The notes beneath the pieces were generated by a model, which saw nothing but the letters and a program-made list of their open reading frames with translations, was not told the origin of the DNA and made no database searches. From Crassaminicella thermophila (GTDB lineage: Bacteria > Bacillota > Clostridia > Peptostreptococcales > Thermotaleaceae): a stretch of 36,627 nt of DNA. The DNA is taken from the NCBI RefSeq assembly GCF_008152325.1, contig NZ_CP042244.1:1-36627 (forward strand). The letters are read 5' to 3'. Within the stretch, counting starts at the first letter, position 1. Every line of letters starts with the position of its first letter. A program made the translations under genes and the position numbers. Below are positions 31,338 through 36,627 of the stretch, in pieces.

Positions 31338-31974
31338 ATACGCTGAAATAGTTGGATATAGAAATTCAAAAAAAGGAACAGAATTGCTTGTCATAATTCC
31401 AGATAGACAATTCCAATCAAAGATAAAAAGATTTGCTGAAAATAAAAAAGTAAAAGCTATGATACGGATAGATGATAATAGGCATATTACGATAGATCAA
31501 CTTAAGAAAGCACACGTACTTATGGCAGAAATAGCAACATATCTTGGATATCCAGCAGATTGGTTTAAGGCACTTATGAAAAGCTGGTATACAGAGCTAT
31601 ATGACGATTTGAAAGATGGCTTTAGTATGGCAAATATGTCTGTAGATCAAGCGAGAAGATTTATAAATTTGATTATAGAGTTTGCTTTTGAAATGGATAT
31701 ACCGCTTAAATACAATGAAATGCCAAGTATCGTGGAGATTAATGATTATTTGTATATATGTTTGAGATATAAGAAATGTGTGATATGCGGAAAAGAAGCC
31801 GAAATACATCATTGGGATGCAATAGGTATGGGAAATGATAGGAGAAGATTTGATGATAGCAAATTAAGAAAAATAGCACTTTGTAGGGTTCATCATATAG
31901 AAGCACATACGATTGGCAGAGATACATTTGCAGAGAAGTACCATGTGTATGGAATTGTATATAAGGAGGCTTGA
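31330..31974 (+). CDS. Putative HNHc nuclease
   Basis: The 214-aa protein has an alpha-helical N-terminal part (residues 50-145, DDNRHITIDQLKKAHVLMAE) and a C-terminal zinc HNH-like fold: CVICGKEAEIHHWD (Cys150, Cys153, His160, His161) and ALCRVHHIEAHTIG (Cys185, His188, His189, His193). This matches the phage putative HNHc nuclease family found next to rusA. It overlaps RusA by 8 bases. Substrate unknown; a recombination role is inferred. Confidence 0.82.
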   Translation: MNEYAEIVGYRNSKKGTELLVIIPDRQFQSKIKRFAENKKVKAMIRIDDNRHITIDQLKKAHVLMAEIATYLGYPADWFKALMKSWYTELYDDLKDGFSMANMSVDQARRFINLIIEFAFEMDIPLKYNEMPSIVEINDYLYICLRYKKCVICGKEAEIHHWDAIGMGNDRRRFDDSKLRKIALCRVHHIEAHTIGRDTFAEKYHVYGIVYKEA

Positions 31975-31975
31975 A

Positions 31976-32167
31976 ATGAGGATAGGGGACAAAGTGTACA
32001 TATGGGACATACAGAGCGACCTATTCATCAAAGCAGGGGAAGTTTTAGAAATTAAAGCAAATAAGGTGCTGGTAATGATCATAACAGGACAAATAGGACG
32101 GCGAGGTTGCATTGTTGATTGGTTTAGCATGGACAAGTTGTATCTAAAATCTAAAAAATTGGCTTGA
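31976..32167 (+). CDS. Small beta-rich hypothetical protein, 63 aa
   Basis: The start at 31976 (MRIGDKVYIWDIQSDLFIKA) follows AAGGAGGCTTGAA, so a longer frame open upstream is not used. GEVLEIKANKVLVMIITGQI and VDWFSMDKLYLKS suggest an SH3-like barrel. No family recognised. Confidence 0.62.
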   Translation: MRIGDKVYIWDIQSDLFIKAGEVLEIKANKVLVMIITGQIGRRGCIVDWFSMDKLYLKSKKLA

Positions 32168-32180
32168 GGAGGAATAAAAA

Positions 32181-33113
32181 GTGAGAAATACTGATGCAGT
32201 GATGATTAAAAAAGCAATAATTCATGTTTTAGATAGAAATGCTGATGCTCCAATACTCACAGACTATGAACAGGAAATCAATGAGGATATTCATGAGTTT
32301 TTAGAAAAGCATATTGTGAAATCTTTGAGTAGCGAAGAAAATCGAAAAGGAAAGTTCAGAGGTGGTTCAACGATTGTGAAAGATTCATGTGCAGCAATAT
32401 TTAAGAACAAAGAAACATTTATCGAAGCTTCAAAGGATATTGCAAATCAGTTGTTTAAGGCGATGAAAAAGGATAACAACATACCTTCTGCTGATTTAGT
32501 GATATGTTTATATACAGCAAAGGATAAGAACTACATAGGCGTATTGAAACTAGATTACAAAAAGTCATTCATCCATAATGTTGAATTTGAAGAGGACAAG
32601 CTTAAGACATCCATAGTGCCACAAATGATAGGTTTGCCTGGAATGAGCCAAAAGTTACAACAATGTGCTTTTGTAAAAGAAATAGATGAAGAGGATGAAT
32701 ATGATCTAATTTTTTTGGATAAGCAAGTTTACGGTGACGATTTTGAGCAGCTATTTTCAAATGTATTTCTGAACTGCAGGTCGCTGATTGATGATAGGGA
32801 TAAGACGAAGATTTTTAAAAATGTTACTGAAAAGTGGACTAGAAGAAACCTAAAAGAAGACATAGATAAGGCTCAGGAAGTAAGAGAAGAAGTTATTGCA
32901 TCCATGAAAAATTGCGCTGAGATAGATGTTGAAAAGTTTGTACAGAGTGTTTTTGGTAATGATGTTGAAATGCAGCAAAATTTTATACAACACCTTGAAA
33001 GAGAAGGGATTCAATTAGAAAAAATTGAGATTGATAAAAAATGGGTTGAGAAAAAAATGAAAAAGAGAATTATGAAAACAGATACAGGTATAGAGATAAA
33101 AAGGAGAGTATGA
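32181..33113 (+). CDS. Nucleoid-associated protein (NdpA/YejK-like)
   Basis: The 310-aa protein fits the 37-kDa nucleoid-associated family: AIIHVLDRNADAPILTDYEQ, SADLVICLYTAKDKNYIGVL, KLDYKKSFIHNVEFEEDKLK and IVPQMIGLPGMSQKLQQCAF. Members bind the bacterial nucleoid. A phage copy might shape host or phage DNA or displace host silencers; the role is unknown. GTG start with GGAGGAATAAAAA upstream. It is the largest gene of the right early region. Confidence 0.85.
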   Translation: MRNTDAVMIKKAIIHVLDRNADAPILTDYEQEINEDIHEFLEKHIVKSLSSEENRKGKFRGGSTIVKDSCAAIFKNKETFIEASKDIANQLFKAMKKDNNIPSADLVICLYTAKDKNYIGVLKLDYKKSFIHNVEFEEDKLKTSIVPQMIGLPGMSQKLQQCAFVKEIDEEDEYDLIFLDKQVYGDDFEQLFSNVFLNCRSLIDDRDKTKIFKNVTEKWTRRNLKEDIDKAQEVREEVIASMKNCAEIDVEKFVQSVFGNDVEMQQNFIQHLEREGIQLEKIEIDKKWVEKKMKKRIMKTDTGIEIKRRV

Positions 33114-33130
33114 GGATTTAGAAGATAAAA

Positions 33131-33281
33131 ATGAAATTTGAAATAGTAAGGAATGGAGATGGAACGGTAAATCTGATTATAAAAAAAATGTTAGAAGTAT
33201 GATGGAAAGGTAAGCGGAAACGTTGTAGTTAGTGGTGGGGGAGAGATGAAAATGCCAGATTACTTTTTGGGAATGGTATAA
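33131..33281 (+). pseudogene. Remnant of a small gene
   Basis: ATG 33131 opens MKFEIVRNGDGTVNLIIKKM and stops at TGA 33200-33202. A second frame then reads YDGKVSGNVVVSGGGEMKMP and DYFLGMV to TAA 33279-33281, which could be its continuation after a small deletion. The pattern is similar to the broken gene at 34797 (start MKIEEKLICRKNGSVV). No clear function. Confidence 0.45.
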
Positions 33282-33489
33282 AAAAATAAAAGGGTATAAT
33301 CGGCTACTAGATAAGGAAATATGTTTTTAGAAATAAGACATTTTTTTAATTGGATGTTGTATAGAGTATCTTACAGAAAAAGGACAAAAAATAAACAATT
33401 TGCAGGGACAAAACAATTTAGATGAAATTTTGGAATATTTGACATTGGGCGTAGCATGGACAAAATAGAATATTAGTGGTGGTGGGAGT
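33282..33489 (+). other. Non-coding or decayed stretch
   Basis: No intact gene. A frame without start reads IGCCIEYLTEKGQKINNLQG, then NNLDEILEYLTLGVAWTK to TAG near 33468, and looks like the end of a former gene. The last bases (GGTGGTGGGAG) are a ribosome site for the leader ORF at 33490. Confidence 0.4.
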
Positions 33490-33531
33490 ATGAAAAAATA
33501 TAATAGATTCACTTTTCTAAAGTCCTGGTAA
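33490..33531 (+). CDS. Leader ORF, 13 codons
   Basis: ATG 33490 follows GGTGGTGGGAGT and encodes MKKYNRFTFLKSW, ending in TAA (33529-33531). It overlaps the 5' strand of the 13-bp closing stem of the RNA element (33508-33520), and its stop lies in the loop of the first hairpin. A ribosome on it would open that stem and could free the start of the PP-loop gene. Function inferred from layout only. Confidence 0.5.
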   Translation: MKKYNRFTFLKSW

Positions 33532-33744
33532 ACCAGGTTGTGGAGGATTGAGGACACATCACATGTCCAATAGGAAGTCCAACCATGCGAAAGCATGATC
33601 CGTGCAGGGTGAAAAACAAAAGCGTAAAACTTGCTCATGGTAGCGTCGGTGATGTAGGACAAAGACTTAATGGCGTGGGAAGCCCGAGCAGGTGACCTTT
33701 CTGAGATTGTGAAATACAATCAAAAGGAAGGTTAGAAAAGTGAA
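33508..33744 (+). ncRNA. Structured RNA leader of the PP-loop gene
   Basis: A GC-richer, about 237-nt element. TTCACTTTTCTAA (33508-33520) is perfectly complementary to TTAGAAAAGTGAA (33732-33744), giving a 13-bp closing stem that contains the GTG start (33740-33742) of the next gene. Inside are CCTGG/CCAGG (33524-33537), GGACA/TGTCC (33552-33568), CATGC-GAAA-GCATG (33584-33597), and ACCTTTC/GGAAGGT with an inner GATTGT/ACAATC, whose 3' strand holds the ribosome site AAGGAAGG. The fold would hide both start and ribosome site. It is a candidate riboswitch or attenuator; it did not match a riboswitch class that I know. Confidence 0.62.
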
Positions 33745-34447
33745 ACATATCATAAGTTTTTCAGGTGGGAAAGATTCAACAGCAATGTTGCTGATGATGA
33801 TTGAAAAAAATATGAAAATTGATGAAATAATCTTTTGTGATACAGGAATGGAATTTCCAGATATGTATGAGCATATCAGAAAAGTTGAAAAGTATATTGG
33901 AAGGATCATAACCAAACTAAAATCTAATGACAGCTTTGAATATTATATGTTCATCCACGAAAAAAAGAGTGGTCAAATAGGTTACGGATGGCCTGATTTT
34001 AGAAATAGATGGTGTACTCAAATGCTAAAAAAATCGGTTATATCAAAACATTTAAGGAGTATAGAAGATGAAATAATCGAGTATCATGGAATAGCCTTAG
34101 ATGAAGCCCATAGAGCGAAGAAAAACAAAGAGAAGGCAATACGTTATCCTCTAATTGAGTGGGGGATTACGGAAACAGAGGCATTACAATATTGTTATGA
34201 AAAAGGATTTAATTGGAACGGCTTATACGAAAAGTTTGACAGGGTAAGTTGTTGGTGTTGCCCACTCAAAGGATTACAGGAATTAAGAAATTTATACAGA
34301 TACTATCCAAAATATTGGAAGAGGTTAAAACGAATGGATGAATTAGCACATAACAGATTCAGGTTAGATTATAGCTTTGAAGAAATGGAAAAAAGATTCT
34401 CAAAAGAAATTTATTTGGAAGAAAATCAACTAACAATATGGGGCTGA
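33740..34447 (+). CDS. PAPS-reductase-like PP-loop protein
   Basis: The 235-aa protein has the ATP-pyrophosphatase PP-loop SFSGGKDSTAM (8-13 core), IFCDTGMEFPDMYEHI, and Cys clusters RWCTQML (Cys92) and SCWCCPLKG (Cys171, 173, 174) that could hold an Fe-S cluster as in DndC-like and other PAPS-reductase-family enzymes. Such phage genes are common but their reaction is not settled; sulfur transfer to nucleic acid or adenylation chemistry are options. GTG start; ribosome site AAGGAAGG lies in the upstream RNA structure. A GGGCTG/CAGCCC hairpin overlaps the stop. Confidence 0.85.
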   Translation: MKHIISFSGGKDSTAMLLMMIEKNMKIDEIIFCDTGMEFPDMYEHIRKVEKYIGRIITKLKSNDSFEYYMFIHEKKSGQIGYGWPDFRNRWCTQMLKKSVISKHLRSIEDEIIEYHGIALDEAHRAKKNKEKAIRYPLIEWGITETEALQYCYEKGFNWNGLYEKFDRVSCWCCPLKGLQELRNLYRYYPKYWKRLKRMDELAHNRFRLDYSFEEMEKRFSKEIYLEENQLTIWG

Positions 34448-34522
34448 CTCCAGCCCTGCTGAATAAGATTATACAACGAATAGGCCATATTGCTAACATA
34501 TGGTGGAAAGTGAGGGGTAAAT

Positions 34523-34780
34523 ATGAGTATACAAGCACATAGATGCAATCAAGACAATTGCAACGGATTTATATTAGCTGAAAATGCTGATTATAACTAT
34601 GAACATGCAATGAAAAATAACAATGGTATTCTTGATAGATGTAAATGTACTGAATGTGGCAAAGAATTTGTAATGGTAGTAGCTCATGTATTAGTTGAAG
34701 TTGACGAAGATGATATGTTGGTTGATGAGCTTCCTCAATGTGATATTAGGGAATATGAAAAATCTCAAATTAGAAAGTGA
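34523..34780 (+). CDS. Hypothetical zinc-binding protein, 85 aa
   Basis: Contains HRCNQDNCNGF and DRCKCTECGKEF, two Cys pairs that suggest one zinc site, followed by a beta-rich acidic C-terminus (HVLVEVDEDDMLVDELPQ). GTGAGGGGTAAAT precedes the ATG. The inverted repeat CCATAT/ATATGG (34483-34501) lies just upstream and could be an operator. No family recognised. Confidence 0.65.
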   Translation: MSIQAHRCNQDNCNGFILAENADYNYEHAMKNNNGILDRCKCTECGKEFVMVVAHVLVEVDEDDMLVDELPQCDIREYEKSQIRK

Positions 34781-34796
34781 GGGAGGTTGAGTAAAA

Positions 34797-34977
34797 ATGA
34801 AAATTGAGGAAAAATTAATTTGTAGAAAAAATGGAAGCGTTGTAGAGTTAATGATCGGCAATAGATGTATAGGGGAAAGGAAAAATTAGAATTGTTGTTA
34901 GTAAAGAAAAGTTTTTAAGAACAAAAAGAATATTGATAAAAAGTGGTATTTTAGAAGAAAGTGAGGGAAAAGCATGA
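34797..34977 (+). pseudogene. Frameshifted small gene
   Basis: ATG 34797 after GAGGGAGG opens MKIEEKLICRKNGSVVELMI and ends after 30 codons at TAG 34887-34889. The adjacent frame continues KIRIVVSKEKFLRTKRILIK, then SGILEESEGKA to TGA 34975-34977, which overlaps the next ATG by 4 bases as an intact gene would. The shift is at the short G4/A3/A5 runs near 34872-34886. A restored product would have about 60 aa. No family recognised. Confidence 0.6.
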
Positions 34978-35407
34978 ATCGTTTTTATGAATTAGTTTTA
35001 ATAGATAGAATTAAAAAACTTGAAGAAAAAAACAAAAGATTAAAAATAGAAATAAAAGAACATAAAAAACAAAATCCAGTATTTGTTGATAACGGAAATC
35101 ATGAAGAATGTATGAAATTATGGAATAGAATTGAAGAATTAGAAGAAGAAAATGAGAATTTAAAATTTCAACATGAGAAAATGGCTGAAAAGATTAGAGA
35201 ACTTAGAAAATTCAAGAATGAAGCTGTAAAAAGAGTTGTGAGTGCAGAAAAAAATTAAATCATGAATTAATAAAAAGCACTAGAATTTATGTTAAATTGG
35301 AACACAAAAAAATATCAGAAGAAATGGGAATAGCAGATACAGAAGAAAGTTTAATAAAGTTTATTGAGTTAAAAAAGCTGCTAGAAAAAGCAGAGAAGGT
35401 GATCTAA
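34974..35407 (+). pseudogene. Frameshifted coiled-coil gene
   Basis: From ATG 34974 (GTGAGGGAAAAGC upstream) 94 codons form a coiled coil (LIDRIKKLEEKNKRLKIEIK, RIEELEEENENLKFQHEKMA), ending at TAA 35256-35258 just after an A7 run (35248-35254). With one more A the frame goes on for about 50 codons (LNHELIKSTRIYVKLEHKKI, LIKFIELKKLLEKAEKVI) to TAA 35405-35407. The first 94 residues may still be made. No family recognised. Confidence 0.6.
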
Positions 35408-35429
35408 ATTAATTATAAAAGAATATGAG

Positions 35430-35594
35430 ATGATGAAAAAAAGCAGGGTTTGTGGCATTTGAAATAGGGAATTTTTAAATTGCTTACAAAAATATAGCAA
35501 GAAAAAAAATAAATTATCCTATTTGGGAGATATAATTGATTCTATAGATATTTTTAGTTACAGGGATTGCAAATATTATATATTTCCCTTTTAA
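35430..35594 (+). pseudogene. Small Cys-containing gene with in-frame TGA
   Basis: The frame reads MMKKSRVCGI, then TGA (35460-35462), then NREFLNCLQKYSKKKNKLSY, LGDIIDSIDIFSYRDCKYYI to TAA 35592-35594. The TGA stands where a Cys would complete a C-x-x-C pair, so a Cys-to-stop change is likely. No good ribosome site or ATG is seen for the upstream part, so the 5' end is also uncertain. Confidence 0.5.
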
Positions 35595-35805
35595 TTTCTT
35601 AGCAACTTTATACGGCTTTATACCTAAAATACGAATACTAGATGCAAATACAGAATTAAAAGGAAAACAAATGGATAAAGAAAAGTATGCTAGAGAAATT
35701 AATTATAAATGTCCAGATTGTGAATTTGCTTTTAATAAAGCTGCATGTGAAACTTGTAGATACAAATATGGATTAGAACAACATATTAAAAATATATCAG
35801 ATTAA
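35536..35805 (+). pseudogene. Membrane/zinc small gene with in-frame TAG at codon 4
   Basis: TTG 35536 lies 5-6 nt after GGGAGA and would start MIL, then TAG (35545-35547), then an 86-codon open frame: IFLVTGIANIIYFPFNFLAT (membrane segment), KIRILDANTELKGKQMDKEK, and YKCPDCEFAFNKAACETCRY (zinc-like Cys pairs) to TAA 35803-35805. The overall length is a multiple of three, so one nonsense change would explain the break. Confidence 0.5.
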
Positions 35806-35836
35806 ATTGAGGATTAGTGGAGATGGTGATAGAGCA

Positions 35837-36004
35837 ATGAAGAAATTTGATTTATGTATTGCAGATTGTAAGCGGTGTAATGGTATAAATGTAGAGCATA
35901 TAGAAAGAAATGTATACAAATGCAAAGAGACAGGAAAAGTTTTGTTGTATATGATGTCGACAAAGAAATTACGAGAAATTAAGTCAGAGAAGGTGGTTGA
36001 ATAA
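35837..36004 (+). CDS. Hypothetical Cys-containing protein, 55 aa
   Basis: The start at 35837 (MKKFDLCIADCKRCNGINVE) follows GGAGATGGTGAT. DCKRCNG and YKCKETGK may bind a metal. The stop overlaps the next ATG by one base (TAATG). No family recognised. Confidence 0.58.
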   Translation: MKKFDLCIADCKRCNGINVEHIERNVYKCKETGKVLLYMMSTKKLREIKSEKVVE

Positions 36005-36213
36005 TGGAACAATTATCATTTCTTGATTTAATAGATAGCAAAATAACAATTAAAGAGTTTAAGGAATATTTAAACAAGTTTGATGATGAAGATAATATAG
36101 CATTTGTTGTAGTTGATTCAAAAGAACGGAAACATTTTCTATCAAGAGAAATTTATTTACTAGCAGAAAGACCTGCAGTTTTATTTGATACTTATGTTTC
36201 AGAAGATTATTAG
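36004..36213 (+). CDS. Hypothetical acidic protein, 69 aa
   Basis: The product begins MEQLSFLDLIDSKITIKEFK and continues DDEDNIAFVVVDSKERKHFL. GAGAAGGTGGTTGA gives the ribosome site and the gene is coupled to its neighbour by TAATG. No family recognised. Confidence 0.6.
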   Translation: MEQLSFLDLIDSKITIKEFKEYLNKFDDEDNIAFVVVDSKERKHFLSREIYLLAERPAVLFDTYVSEDY

Positions 36214-36236
36214 GGAGCGAAAGGGGGAATGCAAAA

Positions 36237-36608
36237 ATGAACAGCGTTAATCTTATAGGAAGATGGACAAGAGATCCAGAAATGCGATTTACTCAAAACG
36301 GAAAAGCATTAACAAAAGTAAGTATAGCTGTTAATAGAACTTTTGGAGAAGGAGCAGATTTCTTTGAAGTTGTGATATGGGGAAAGATTGCTGAGAATAC
36401 AGCACAATATACGAAAAAAGGTAGCAAAGTAGGAATAGAGGGTAGGCTACAACAGGAAACATGGGAAAAAGATGGACAGAAAAGAAGTAAAGTTGTGATA
36501 GTAGCTGAGAGAGTAGAATTTCTTGATAATAAAAATAGCCAATCCAATCCCAATAATGAAATAGATGGATTTCAAGCAATAGATGATGACGATGATATAC
36601 CATTTTAA
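36237..36608 (+). CDS. ssb: Single-stranded DNA-binding protein
   Basis: The 123-aa protein has a single OB fold (MNSVNLIGRWTRDPEMRFTQ, SIAVNRTFGEGADFFEVVIW, GSKVGIEGRLQQETWEKDGQ) and the acidic C-terminal tip DDDDDIPF that binds partner proteins. It coats single-stranded DNA in phage replication and recombination. AAAGGGGGAATGCAAAA precedes the ATG. It is the last gene; the AAGGGGG after its stop (36614-36620) fits as ribosome site of the gene at base 1. Confidence 0.95.
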   Translation: MNSVNLIGRWTRDPEMRFTQNGKALTKVSIAVNRTFGEGADFFEVVIWGKIAENTAQYTKKGSKVGIEGRLQQETWEKDGQKRSKVVIVAERVEFLDNKNSQSNPNNEIDGFQAIDDDDDIPF

Positions 36609-36627
36609 GCATTAAGGGGGCAAAGCA

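Noticed and set aside
33601-33710. Resemblance to an FMN riboswitch (GCAGGGTGAAA, then CGGTGATG, then AGCCCG-AGC in that order)
   Set aside because: The 3' half of the FMN aptamer (GGTGAAATTCC and ACAGT parts) is missing and the downstream gene is not for riboflavin; the matches are short and probably chance.
33508-33744. Self-splicing group I or II intron
   Set aside because: Too short, no recognisable catalytic core or domain V, and the downstream gene starts with its own normal N-terminus.
34488-34494. GCTAACA near 34490, same as the arm-type sites
   Set aside because: A single 7-bp match inside another inverted repeat, far from integrase; expected by chance.
35460-35462. TGA as a selenocysteine codon in a C-x-x-U pair
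   Set aside because: No convincing SECIS hairpin follows, the 5' end of the gene is also uncertain, and neighbouring genes carry other nonsense and frameshift changes.
1-36627. Stop-codon reassignment to explain in-frame TAG and TGA
   Set aside because: Intact structural and early genes use TAA, TAG and TGA as normal stops, so the breaks are local decay.

Overview
The window reads as the genome of a temperate phage with a contractile tail (a myovirus, or the excised or circularised form of a prophage) from a low-GC, spore-forming Firmicute, most likely a clostridial relative. This rests on A/T-rich codon use, strong AGGAGG-type ribosome sites, a contractile-tail gene order like Bacillus PBSX and the Clostridioides myophages, a Spo0E-like peptide gene and a LexA-type box of the Gram-positive kind. 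The last bases (AAGGGGG, then 7 nt) form a ribosome site for the ATG at base 1. The sequence is therefore probably a closed or permuted circle of about 36.6 kb, cut just before the sigma-like late regulator.

Layout. 1-1550: late regulator, 11-bp repeats, terminator, small Cys protein, HNH nuclease, a 59-aa gene and a candidate cos site. 1552-8505: HK97-type head and neck module (TerS, TerL, portal, ClpP-like protease, capsid, connector proteins). 8509-17691: contractile tail (sheath, tube, tail chaperone with a programmed -1 frameshift, short tape measure, baseplate, fibre). 17745-18734: lysis (amidase, XhlA-like protein, holin). 18750-21180: accessory region with a frameshifted hydrophobic peptide gene, a small Xre regulator and two badly broken genes that look like the sce7726 / beta-protein (sce7725-like) pair. 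21440-24535: a LexA DNA-binding-domain-only gene under a LexA box, the attP region with repeated arm-type sites, integrase, ImmA-type peptidase, CI-like repressor, and a divergent operator region with clear promoters on both sides. 24567-31974: early genes, including an excisionase-like protein, Rha antirepressor, a duplicated 54-aa gene flanking zinc-ribbon genes, Spo0E-like peptide, truncated ERF annealing protein, DUF4373-type initiator with 11-bp iterons, G39P-like helicase loader, RusA and an HNHc nuclease. 31976-36608: NdpA-like nucleoid protein, a structured RNA leading into a PAPS-reductase-like PP-loop enzyme, a run of decayed small genes, and SSB.

How it works together. CI, ImmA and the Cro-like protein set the lysis/lysogeny choice. 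Integrase acts at the attP just downstream of its gene. The DUF4373 protein probably binds the iterons and the G39P-like protein probably recruits the host helicase, because no phage helicase or polymerase is visible. SSB then precedes the sigma-like factor, which would switch on the terminase-to-holin operon. TerS, TerL and HNH together fit cos packaging.

The most notable items are: (1) a leader of about 240 nt before the PP-loop gene whose 13-bp closing stem contains that gene's start codon and overlaps a 13-codon leader ORF; (2) the slippery site plus stem-loop in the tail chaperone gene; (3) helically phased iterons; (4) the LexA-only repressor; (5) the sharp contrast between intact structural genes and accessory genes broken at short homopolymers. 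No tRNA, rRNA, CRISPR or transposase gene was recognised. GC and frame statements come from reading by eye; no database search was run.
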